Source: an uncultured Megasphaera sp. (GTDB lineage Bacteria; Bacillota; Negativicutes; Veillonellales; Megasphaeraceae). From it: a stretch of 5,403 nt of DNA. Below the pieces are notes generated by a model. That model did not search any database and was not told the DNA's origin. It saw nothing but the letters and a program-made list of their open reading frames with translations. Location of the stretch: positions 1-5,403 of the forward strand of contig CALBLM010000161.1 of NCBI GenBank assembly GCA_937895695.1, written 5' to 3'. The translations under genes and the position numbers were made by a program. Every line of letters starts with the position of its first letter. Position 1 is the first letter of the stretch. Shown in pieces: positions 1-5,403 of the stretch.

Positions 1-21
1 GGATGAAAATCCAAACCTTTT

Positions 22-50
22 TTGTAATTTATTGCATTTTATCATATAAT
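22..50 (+). promoter_or_regulatory. Candidate sigma-A promoter for the scpA operon
   Basis: A TTGTAA hexamer at 22-27 (four of six matches to TTGACA) is followed by exactly 17 bases and a perfect TATAAT at 45-50. No extended -10 TG is present. Transcription would be expected to begin about seven bases after the -10 box, near position 57, only about 12 bases before the preferred scpA start at 69. Every gene downstream is co-oriented and tightly packed, so this could drive the whole run. The region is AT-rich, which raises the chance of a random match, and transcription could also enter from upstream of the window. Confidence 0.55.
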
Positions 51-58
51 ATAGAAAT

Positions 59-64
59 GGCGGT
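59..64 (+). promoter_or_regulatory. Ribosome binding site deciding the scpA start
   Basis: GGCGGT differs from GGAGGT at one base and ends four bases before the ATG at 69. The in-frame ATG at 57 has no SD-like sequence before it, and the ATG at 3 lies upstream of the candidate promoter. The site supports initiation at 69, although the spacing is slightly short. Confidence 0.45.
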
Positions 65-68
65 CTAT

Positions 69-785
69 ATGGAAGAATACAACTATAAGGTATCTGATTT
101 TGAAGGCCCCTTAGATTTACTTTTGTATTTAATTGAAAAAAACAAGGTTGATATTTATAATATACCTATTGTTACGATTACCGATCAATTTAATGCGTAT
201 GTAGATCAAATTGATACTTTTGACGTTAACTATGCCAGTAAATTTTTTGTCATGGCAGCGACGCTGCTGCAAATAAAATCGCGGCTCCTTCTTCCTAAAG
301 CCCCTAAAGAGGAAACAGAGGAAGAAGATCCCAAAGATGCATTGGTACGACAACTTGTGGAATACAAACAGATGAAAAAAATATCAGCCATTATGGGTGG
401 GTTATGGGATGAGCGAAGTCATATGATGGGTCGAGAACGGACGCCTCTTACCTATGAACCGCAATTTTCTGGTACGATTGAAGCAGCAGCCTTATACCGG
501 GCTTTTCGTTTGGTATATCAATCTTTACAGGAAAAGAAACCCGTAGAAATTCATATCCAACAGGAAATTTACAGTGTAGAAGAATGCATGCAGCGTGTCT
601 CATATATACTGCGACAAACAACAAGACCTACGGCTGTTCATGTGGTATTTCGTACATGCCGCTCTCGAATGGAGTTAGTTGTTACCTTTTTGGCCGTATT
701 GGAAATGCTGAAATTGGGACAATGCCATACTGTGGCAGAAGGGGAGGATGGAAATGCCGTCGCCTTGCGATACACACCAAACTGA
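69..785 (+). CDS. scpA: Segregation and condensation protein A (ScpA, kleisin)
   Basis: ScpA is the kleisin subunit of the SMC-ScpAB condensin. It bridges the two SMC heads and binds a ScpB dimer, acting on the nucleoid in chromosome organisation and segregation. The 238-residue product is close to the usual length. It opens with the family signature FEGPLDLLLYLIEKNKVDIY (residues 11-30), followed by the helical segment AATLLQIKSRLLLP (63-76), an acidic linker (about 78-90), and a C-terminal winged-helix region with SRMELVVTFLAVLEMLKLG (199-217). The start at 69 is preferred because the conserved part begins about ten residues later, an SD-like GGCGGT precedes it, and the frame upstream crosses the likely promoter. 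The ATG at 57 is an alternative that would be nearly leaderless. The 3' end overlaps scpB by 32 bases. The first ~180 coding bases are markedly AT-rich. Family assignment is secure. Confidence 0.95.
   Translation: MEEYNYKVSDFEGPLDLLLYLIEKNKVDIYNIPIVTITDQFNAYVDQIDTFDVNYASKFFVMAATLLQIKSRLLLPKAPKEETEEEDPKDALVRQLVEYKQMKKISAIMGGLWDERSHMMGRERTPLTYEPQFSGTIEAAALYRAFRLVYQSLQEKKPVEIHIQQEIYSVEECMQRVSYILRQTTRPTAVHVVFRTCRSRMELVVTFLAVLEMLKLGQCHTVAEGEDGNAVALRYTPN
133..161 (+). promoter_or_regulatory. Promoter-like sequence inside scpA
   Basis: TTGAAA at 133-138 (five of six matches to TTGACA) is followed by 17 bases and a perfect TATAAT at 156-161. On consensus alone it scores better than the candidate at 22-50. 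It lies within the codons for the conserved LIEKNKVDIYN segment of ScpA, so the bases may reflect protein constraint and AT-rich codon choice rather than a promoter. If active, it would produce a transcript lacking the scpA start but able to supply scpB and the genes after it. Confidence 0.25.
741..747 (+). promoter_or_regulatory. Ribosome binding site deciding the scpB start
   Basis: GGGGAGG lies inside the last codons of scpA. It touches the ATG at 748 with no spacer but stands six bases from the in-frame ATG at 754, which is normal spacing. This makes 754 the better start. Confidence 0.75.
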
Positions 786-1389
786 AGAACTGGAGCCGAC
801 GGCGATGTTGGAGGCATTGCTGTTTCTGAGCGGTCAACCGATGAAACTAGCGGAAATAGCAGCGCATACGGGTTGGAGTATAGAACAGATTCAGCACACG
901 GCTCACGAGCTGCAGACGCTATTATCCGCAGAAAATCATGGATTAACGGTGCTGCGTGTAGCTGGTGGATATCAACTCGTTACCAAACCGTCTTTATTTG
1001 AGAGAATTCAATGGGTGCGCACCGGCACAACTGAGTTGTCTCCTATGGCGCTGGAAGTGTTGGCGATAGTAGCATTTAAACAGCCGATTACGCGTGCCGA
1101 AATTGAAAAATTGCGTGGCGTATCGTCAGAACGCATTTTAGCATCACTCGTACAACAGGGACTGGTGATTGATTTAGGTCGCAGAGAAAGTCCGGGGCGT
1201 CCTATTTTATATGGTACATCTGCGTATTTTTTGGAATGTATCGGTATGGATTCATTGGCTGATTTAGCAGCGCATATTCCGAAAAGTCGTGCAGATGAAA
1301 CACAGCCAACACAATTGACACTGGAATTAAAATCGGAAAAAGTACATAAGGGGGAAACAAATGGAAAGGTTACAGAAAGTAATGAGTAA
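754..1389 (+). CDS. scpB: Segregation and condensation protein B (ScpB)
   Basis: ScpB dimerises and binds the central part of ScpA, completing the SMC-ScpAB complex. The 211-residue product has the expected two winged-helix domains. The first is at about 18-80, beginning MLEALLFLSGQPMKLAEIA. The second is at about 95-165, with LSPMALEVLAIVAFKQPITR (95-114), RGVSSERILASLVQQGLV and the hallmark GRPILYGTSAYFLECIGMDS (148-167). A polar tail of about 35 residues follows and varies in this family. The start at 754 is set by the GGGGAGG at 741-747. The ATG at 748 would add two residues with no spacer. The ATG at 805 has a GGAG at 792-795 but would leave almost nothing before the first helix. The gene overlaps scpA by 32 bases and rluB by 29, which suggests translational coupling and balanced output of the two partners. 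Confidence 0.95.
   Translation: MPSPCDTHQTEELEPTAMLEALLFLSGQPMKLAEIAAHTGWSIEQIQHTAHELQTLLSAENHGLTVLRVAGGYQLVTKPSLFERIQWVRTGTTELSPMALEVLAIVAFKQPITRAEIEKLRGVSSERILASLVQQGLVIDLGRRESPGRPILYGTSAYFLECIGMDSLADLAAHIPKSRADETQPTQLTLELKSEKVHKGETNGKVTESNE
1348..1354 (+). promoter_or_regulatory. Ribosome binding site of rluB
   Basis: AAGGGGG matches AAGGAGG at all but one base, and that base can still form a G:U pair with the 16S rRNA tail. It ends six bases before the ATG at 1361 and lies inside the scpB coding sequence. Confidence 0.7.
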
Positions 1390-2077
1390 CTGCGGTGTTG
1401 CATCACGCCGTGCATCGGAACAGATGATTTTAGATGGCCGTGTTCGCGTCAATGGTGTTGTTATTCGCGAACTGGGTACGAAAGTAGACCCGGATAAAGA
1501 CATCGTGCTTGTTGACGGACAACGGTTGGAAATACAGCCGAAGCATTATTATTTATTTAATAAGCCTAAAGGCGTTATTACCACATCCAGTGACGATCAA
1601 GGCCGTGTGACAGTCATGGATTACTTTAAAAAAGAAAAAGATCGTATTTATGCTGTTGGACGGCTAGACCAAAATACAGAAGGGCTGCTTATCATGACAA
1701 ATGATGGCGAATTAGCAAATATTTTAATGCATCCCAGTAAAATGGTTGATAAAACGTATGAAGTAAAAGTAAAGGGACGGATTGCTGATTCGGTATTGCA
1801 GCATTTAGCAGATGGTGTAGAATTAAAAGATGGCATGACAGCACCGGCCGATGTATATTATATTGGCTTTGACGGCCGCAGCGGTATTACAACGATTGAA
1901 ATTACGATTCATGAAGGCCGTAATAGACAGGTTCGCCGTATGATGGAATATTTTGGCTATCAAGTACATAATTTGCGTCGCGTGCAGTATGCATTTTTAA
2001 CACTTAGCGGTGTAAAACGCGGGGCCTATCGCAGTTTAACGGCCGAAGAAGTGTCAGAATTATATAAATATAAGTAA
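1361..2077 (+). CDS. rluB: 23S rRNA pseudouridine synthase, RluB/RsuA family
   Basis: This enzyme isomerises a uridine to pseudouridine in rRNA. RluB modifies U2605 (E. coli numbering) of 23S rRNA near the peptidyl transferase centre. The 238-residue protein begins with an S4 RNA-binding domain (about 1-60; RLQKVMSNCGVASRRASEQM at 3-22, then GRVRVNG). The catalytic domain carries FNKPKGVITT (66-75) and GRLDQNTEGLLIMTNDGEL (100-118), where Asp103 is the expected catalytic aspartate. KTYEVKVKG (131-139) and EGRNRQVRRMMEYFGYQV (185-202) follow. Linkage to scpA-scpB is common in Gram-positive bacteria and favours RluB over the paralogues RluE, RluF and RsuA, but the exact target base cannot be proved from sequence. 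The start has a good SD. The gene ends 9 bases before the next one. Confidence 0.92.
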   Translation: MERLQKVMSNCGVASRRASEQMILDGRVRVNGVVIRELGTKVDPDKDIVLVDGQRLEIQPKHYYLFNKPKGVITTSSDDQGRVTVMDYFKKEKDRIYAVGRLDQNTEGLLIMTNDGELANILMHPSKMVDKTYEVKVKGRIADSVLQHLADGVELKDGMTAPADVYYIGFDGRSGITTIEITIHEGRNRQVRRMMEYFGYQVHNLRRVQYAFLTLSGVKRGAYRSLTAEEVSELYKYK

Positions 2078-2084
2078 GGCGGAG
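2078..2084 (+). promoter_or_regulatory. Ribosome binding site of the flavoprotein gene
   Basis: GGCGGAG sits directly after the rluB stop codon (TAA at 2075-2077). Its last base is two bases from the ATG at 2087 and five from the ATG at 2090, so the second of the two tandem start codons has the more normal spacing. Confidence 0.6.
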
Positions 2085-2086
2085 TC

Positions 2087-3331
2087 ATGATGGGCAAAAA
2101 AGTCATTGTCATTGGTGCTGGCGCAGCCGGCATGATGGCGGCACTGGCGGCGGCCGAAGAAGGGGCGTCTGTCCAAATTTTTGAAAAAAATGATATAGTA
2201 GGCAAAAAGATGGGAATTACCGGCAAGGGACGATGTAATCTAACCAATGCGTGTACTATGGAAGAATGTATTGCCCATACACCGGGAAATGGGCGTTTTT
2301 TGTATAGTGCATATGGTCAATTCACCAATGAAGATTTGCTTCAAAAGCTTCATGCATGGGGCCTAATGACAAAAGTGGAACGAGGCGGCCGTGTATTTCC
2401 TCAATCGGATAGTGCGATTGAAGTGCGTAAATTATTTTACAATCGGTTGAAAATGGCCGGGGTAAAAGTACATTTAAATGATGCTGTCCAGGACATACAT
2501 CAGTGGGATGGCTGCATTGCCGTGCGGACGGCTTCTGGAACGTATGAGGGAGATTCCTGCATTATTACTACAGGGGGCATGTCGTATCCTGTAACGGGTT
2601 CCAGTGGTGACGGATATCGCTTTGCTAAACAGTTGGGACATAGCATTACGCCAATTAAACCTTCGTTGATTCCTTTTACAACACAAGAAACATGGCCTCA
2701 TACGTTATCCGGATTGTCTCTTCGCAACGTAGAAGCCTCGTTGTGGAAACGGGGAAAGAAGTTAGCTTCACATTTTGGTGAAATGCTGTTTACTCATTTT
2801 GGTGTATCCGGGCCGATTATTTTAATGCTCAGTACTGCGGCAGCGCATAAAAAGCAATGTGTCTATCCGATGCAGCTGCGCATTAATTTAAAGCCCGCTT
2901 TGTCTAAAGAAAAACTGGATCAGCGTATTCAGCGTGATTTCCAAAAATATATCCGCAAAGAGGTAGAAAATGCCATGAAGGATTTACTGCCACAGCGGCT
3001 TATTCCTGTTGTGTTAGAACAAGCAGGTATTGATGTGCATCTGCCGGTCAATCAGCTTTCCAAAGAACAGCGACAGGATTTAACAGATACGCTGCAGGCT
3101 TTGTCCTTGACGATTACGGGTACTCGCCCTATTGATGAAGCGATTGTAACAGCTGGCGGCGTATCTATCAAAGAAATTTATCCGAAAACGATGGAATCAA
3201 AAATTATGCCGCATATATATTTTGCCGGTGAAGTGATGGATATTGACGCGTTTACAGGAGGCTATAATTTACAGGCAGCTTTTTCTACAGGATATATTGC
3301 AGGAAAAGCGGCGGCAAAGGAGGGTGAATGA
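2087..3331 (+). CDS. FAD/NAD(P)-dependent oxidoreductase, HI0933/YhiN family
   Basis: This is a soluble flavoprotein of the HI0933-like family, to which E. coli YhiN and the bile-acid enzyme BaiN belong. Most members have no proven substrate. The 414-residue length is typical. An N-terminal Rossmann fold binds FAD through GAGAAG (10-15), with Glu33 at the end of the second strand. The family signature KKMGITGKGRCNLTN (40-54), TTGGMSYPVTGSSGDG (161-176) and FTHFGVSGP (235-243) follow. The C-terminal part of the FAD domain carries VTAGGVSIKEI (354-364) and FAGEVMDIDAFTGGYNLQAA (379-398). There is no signal peptide or membrane segment. Translation could begin at 2087 or at the adjacent ATG at 2090, which is better spaced from the SD. 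The stop overlaps the cmk start by four bases. Fold and cofactor are secure; the reaction is unknown. A bile-acid role should not be assumed from homology alone. Confidence 0.9.
   Translation: MMGKKVIVIGAGAAGMMAALAAAEEGASVQIFEKNDIVGKKMGITGKGRCNLTNACTMEECIAHTPGNGRFLYSAYGQFTNEDLLQKLHAWGLMTKVERGGRVFPQSDSAIEVRKLFYNRLKMAGVKVHLNDAVQDIHQWDGCIAVRTASGTYEGDSCIITTGGMSYPVTGSSGDGYRFAKQLGHSITPIKPSLIPFTTQETWPHTLSGLSLRNVEASLWKRGKKLASHFGEMLFTHFGVSGPIILMLSTAAAHKKQCVYPMQLRINLKPALSKEKLDQRIQRDFQKYIRKEVENAMKDLLPQRLIPVVLEQAGIDVHLPVNQLSKEQRQDLTDTLQALSLTITGTRPIDEAIVTAGGVSIKEIYPKTMESKIMPHIYFAGEVMDIDAFTGGYNLQAAFSTGYIAGKAAAKEGE
3317..3323 (+). promoter_or_regulatory. Consensus ribosome binding site of cmk
   Basis: A perfect AAGGAGG lies in the last codons of the flavoprotein gene. 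It is four bases from the ATG at 3328 and seven from the tandem ATG at 3331. The second ATG has the more usual spacing and gives the common N-terminus MKKLTVAIDGPAGAGKSS. Confidence 0.8.
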
Positions 3332-4002
3332 TGAAAAAATTGACAGTTGCCATTGATGGTCCGGCTGGTGCGGGAAAAAGCAGTGCAGCTCGTTTAGCTG
3401 CAGGAAAGGTGCAGTATTTGTACATTGATACAGGTGCCATGTATCGGGCCATTACGTGGGCAATTTTGCAGCACCATGTGAATGTACAAGACGAAGCGGC
3501 TGTAGGGGCTTTGATTCAACACCTATCGGTACGGCTGGAACCGCTGTCAGATACGTGCCGTGTATACGTGAATGATACGGAAGTTACAGAAGAAATTCGA
3601 ACCCAGGCCATATCTTCTCACGTATCTTCTGTTGCAGCCCTTGCAGTAGTACGGCAAAAACTGGTACAATTACAGAGAGACATGGCAAAACAGGGCGGCG
3701 TCATTTTAGATGGACGCGATATAGGTACGGTTGTATTGCCTGATGCAGATATTAAAATCTTCTTGACAGCTTCTGTTCATTCTCGGGCAAAACGACGTTA
3801 CTTAGAATTACAGGCTAAGGGAAACACGGAAACATTAGAAGAAATTGAAAACAGTATTGCCCAGAGGGATTATCAAGATTCTCATCGGGCTGTTTCTCCG
3901 CTTAAACAGGCTGCAGATGCCATGCTTCTCGATAATAGCGAATTAAATTTGGAAGAAACTGCCGATGTCATTACCAAATTGATTCGTCAGAAAGCCCAAT
4001 GA
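3328..4002 (+). CDS. cmk: Cytidylate kinase (CMP/dCMP kinase)
   Basis: Cmk phosphorylates CMP and dCMP to the diphosphates using ATP, which feeds CTP and dCTP pools and so nucleic acid and phospholipid synthesis. It acts as a cytosolic monomer. The 224-residue length is typical. Visible motifs are the Walker A loop GPAGAGKSS (11-19), YIDTGAMYRA (32-41), the NMP-binding insert with VTEEIRTQAISSHVSSVA (86-103), DGRDIGTVVLPDADIKIFL (128-146), the lid arginines in SRAKRRY (152-158), and RDYQDSHRAVSPLKQAADA (180-198). The start at 3328 overlaps the preceding stop as ATGA; the next codon, at 3331, is also ATG and is slightly better spaced from the AAGGAGG. The 3' end overlaps plsC by four bases. 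Nothing in the catalytic motifs looks damaged. Confidence 0.97.
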   Translation: MMKKLTVAIDGPAGAGKSSAARLAAGKVQYLYIDTGAMYRAITWAILQHHVNVQDEAAVGALIQHLSVRLEPLSDTCRVYVNDTEVTEEIRTQAISSHVSSVAALAVVRQKLVQLQRDMAKQGGVILDGRDIGTVVLPDADIKIFLTASVHSRAKRRYLELQAKGNTETLEEIENSIAQRDYQDSHRAVSPLKQAADAMLLDNSELNLEETADVITKLIRQKAQ

Positions 4003-4613
4003 GAGCATTTTCATTTAAAATTATCCGCTGGATATTTAACTTCGTCACCTACACACTCATCGGCATGAAGGTTTACGGCGAAGAACATATTCCGGAAACA
4101 GGGCCGTTTATTATTGTCTGCAATCATGCCAGTTATTTTGATCCGCCTTTAATCGGAACGGCAGTACGGCATCGGTTAGTACATTTCATGGCAAAGGAAG
4201 AACTGTTTCGTAATCCCCTTATGAATTGGTTTTTGCGGTATGTGCATACCTTTCCAGTTCATCGCGGTCGTATCGACCGTCGTGCCGTTATGGAGTCGTT
4301 TCGCGTCTTGAAACAAGGCGAAGTATTGGGAATTTTTCCAGAAGGAACGAGTAAGGATCAGGGCATTCTTGGTAAGTTTCATGATGGATTTGCCGGTATT
4401 GCAATGAAAGCCGGCGTACCAGTGTTACCGGCAGTTGTTATTAATACGCGGTCGCTGCCTAAGAAAAAAGGTCCGGTCTGTGTTGTTTTTGGTGAACCCG
4501 TTATGCCGCCTGCAGGAATGCATGCGGATAGAGAGGCAGTCAAAGCATTTACAGACAAAATTCGCAATATAGTTTTATCTATGCTAAATCAGTATGGAGA
4601 AATGAAACGATGA
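3999..4613 (+). CDS. plsC: 1-acyl-sn-glycerol-3-phosphate acyltransferase (PlsC)
   Basis: PlsC transfers an acyl chain to the sn-2 position of lysophosphatidic acid to make phosphatidic acid, the precursor of membrane phospholipids, at the inner face of the membrane. The 204-residue protein has motif I NHASYFDP (42-49, His43 and Asp48 forming HX4D), motif II around FPVHRGRIDRRAV (85-97), motif III FPEGTS (113-118) and motif IV VPVLPAVV (140-147). The hydrophobic N-terminus (about 7-22) may be a membrane-contact helix. Motif III has Ser118 where the family usually has Arg (EGTR), so acceptor binding may differ. The gene overlaps cmk by ATGA and has no clear SD before 3999, so termination-reinitiation after cmk is likely. 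It overlaps ispH by four bases. Family is secure; acceptor preference is inferred. Confidence 0.92.
   Translation: MRAFSFKIIRWIFNFVTYTLIGMKVYGEEHIPETGPFIIVCNHASYFDPPLIGTAVRHRLVHFMAKEELFRNPLMNWFLRYVHTFPVHRGRIDRRAVMESFRVLKQGEVLGIFPEGTSKDQGILGKFHDGFAGIAMKAGVPVLPAVVINTRSLPKKKGPVCVVFGEPVMPPAGMHADREAVKAFTDKIRNIVLSMLNQYGEMKR
4596..4599 (+). promoter_or_regulatory. Weak ribosome binding site of ispH
   Basis: GGAG lies near the end of plsC, ten bases before the ATG at 4610. This is a little far for efficient initiation alone. The ATGA overlap suggests that ribosomes finishing plsC also help to start ispH. Confidence 0.45.
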
Positions 4614-5403
4614 GAGTAACAATAGCAGATGCCTGTGGATTTTGTTATGGTGTGCGGCGTGCCGTGGACATGGCTGCCCATGCCACAAAAGGTACGAAAA
4701 CATTGGGACCTATTATTCATAATCCCCAGGTAGTATCCCGATTAGCAGCATATGGAGTAAGGCCGGTTGACTCATTGGATGAGATTCAGACCGGGGAAAC
4801 GGTTTTGATTCGTTCCCATGGTGTAGGACCTGACGTATATGCAAAAGCTGAAAAAAAGGGATTGCATGTAATCGATGCGACCTGTCCTCATGTCAAAAAA
4901 GCACAGCAAGATGCAAAAAAAATCGTGGAACAGGGAAAAAAATTGATTATTATAGGCGAAAAAGCCCATCCAGAGGTAATTAGTATTTCACAATGGGGGG
5001 CAAATCGTGCTATTATAATAGATAGGGAAAAAGAGGCTGAAAAAATTATGCCTGCTGATTCCCTGGGAGTTGTCGTACAGACAACATTTTCGCAAGAGCA
5101 ATTCAAGCGTATTGCTGCCATATTACAAACTAAGACGAAAGACTTGGATGTGCATATGACGATCTGCACGGCAACGCAGCAGCGTCAGCACGCAGCAATC
5201 GCTCTGGCTAAAACCGTAGACGCTATGATTGTCGTAGGAGGCAGAAACAGCGCTAATACCAGACGGTTGGCACAGGTATGCAAAGAACAGGGTTGCCCTA
5301 CATATCACATTGAAACAGCGGCTGAATTAGATACGGCAGCATTTCGTGATATGAATCATATAGGCATTACAGCCGGCGCTTCCACGCCGGATTGGATAAT
5401 ACA
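4610..5403 (+). CDS. ispH: 4-hydroxy-3-methylbut-2-enyl diphosphate reductase (IspH), 3' end outside the window
   Basis: IspH is the last enzyme of the MEP pathway. It reduces HMBPP to IPP and DMAPP with a [4Fe-4S] cluster. The frame is open for 264 codons with no stop and runs off the right edge, so the gene is incomplete here. The three cluster cysteines are Cys12 (GFCYGVRRAV), Cys92 (DATCPHV) and Cys186 (TICTATQQRQ). Substrate-pocket residues are also present: His37 (GPIIHN), His70 (RSHGV), His120 and Glu122 (HPEV), Thr158/159 (QTTFS), Ser214 and Asn216 (RNSANT) and Ser258 (AGASTP). The IspH domain is probably within about 20 residues of its end at the edge. In many Negativicutes and Clostridia the frame continues into ribosomal protein S1, which cannot be seen here. 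An extra Cys9 makes a CxxC with ligand Cys12. The start overlaps the plsC stop by ATGA. Confidence 0.95.
   Translation, partial: MRVTIADACGFCYGVRRAVDMAAHATKGTKTLGPIIHNPQVVSRLAAYGVRPVDSLDEIQTGETVLIRSHGVGPDVYAKAEKKGLHVIDATCPHVKKAQQDAKKIVEQGKKLIIIGEKAHPEVISISQWGANRAIIIDREKEAEKIMPADSLGVVVQTTFSQEQFKRIAAILQTKTKDLDVHMTICTATQQRQHAAIALAKTVDAMIVVGGRNSANTRRLAQVCKEQGCPTYHIETAAELDTAAFRDMNHIGITAGASTPDWII

Noticed and set aside
3..68. N-terminal extension of ScpA starting at the ATG at position 3
   Set aside because: It has no counterpart in the family, would be translated from DNA that overlaps the -35 and -10 elements, and the homologous region begins only after position 69.
748..753. ATG at 748 as the scpB start
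   Set aside because: The GGGGAGG directly abuts it with no spacer, whereas the ATG at 754 has a six-base spacer.
584..829. Plus-strand frame of 81 codons across the scpA/scpB junction
   Set aside because: It lies wholly inside two well-supported genes in another frame and its product is a cysteine- and arginine-rich sequence resembling no family I know.
1008..1415. Minus-strand frame of 135 codons opposite scpB and rluB
   Set aside because: It is antisense to conserved domains, has no recognisable domain, and all neighbours are on the + strand.
4987..5019. TTCACA and TATAAT inside ispH as a promoter
   Set aside because: The spacer is 21 bases, too long for a sigma-A promoter, and the sequence is within conserved coding DNA.
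4888..5169. Minus-strand frame of 93 codons opposite ispH
   Set aside because: It is antisense to a conserved enzyme, its Cys/Phe/Ser-rich product is typical of a shadow frame, and no operon context supports it.
1..5403. CRISPR array, insertion sequence, tRNA, riboswitch or rho-independent terminator
   Set aside because: No regularly spaced repeats, terminal inverted repeats, transposase, tRNA-like cloverleaf or hairpin followed by a T-run was seen; nearly every base is in a conserved gene.

Overview
The window looks like a housekeeping segment of a low-to-mid GC Firmicutes-type chromosome. All seven genes lie on the + strand, and most have strong Shine-Dalgarno (SD) sites of the AAGGAGG type. 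The order is scpA, scpB, rluB, a HI0933-family flavoprotein, cmk, plsC, ispH. It resembles arrangements known in Negativicutes and Clostridia; the Veillonella/Megasphaera side is my best guess. That placement is an inference from gene order and protein flavour, not from a search.

Layout. Positions 1-68 are AT-rich and hold a plausible sigma-A promoter (-35 at 22-27, -10 at 45-50) just before scpA. The condensin partners scpA (69-785) and scpB (754-1389) follow and overlap. Next is rluB (1361-2077), a 23S rRNA pseudouridine synthase that overlaps the end of scpB. After 9 bases comes a FAD/NAD(P) flavoprotein of uncertain substrate (2087-3331). It is joined by 4-base ATGA overlaps to cmk (3328-4002), plsC (3999-4613) and ispH (4610 to beyond 5403). 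No intergenic gap after the first promoter exceeds 9 bases and no terminator is visible, so the whole window reads as one transcription unit that continues past the right edge. No stretch over 300 bases lacks a gene.

How the genes fit together. The operon groups growth-linked functions: chromosome condensation and segregation (ScpAB with SMC, which is encoded elsewhere), ribosome maturation (RluB), pyrimidine nucleotide supply (Cmk), phosphatidic acid synthesis (PlsC) and isoprenoid precursor synthesis (IspH). In several Firmicutes the ispH reading frame runs on into ribosomal protein S1; the window stops just short of where that could be seen.

I found no mobile element, CRISPR array, RNA gene, riboswitch or defence system, and no evidence of a previously undescribed system. 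The points worth a second look are modest: the very short or absent leader of scpA, a near-consensus promoter-like sequence inside scpA, the altered motif III of PlsC, the extra cysteine next to the Fe-S ligand of IspH, and the possible IspH-S1 fusion past the edge.
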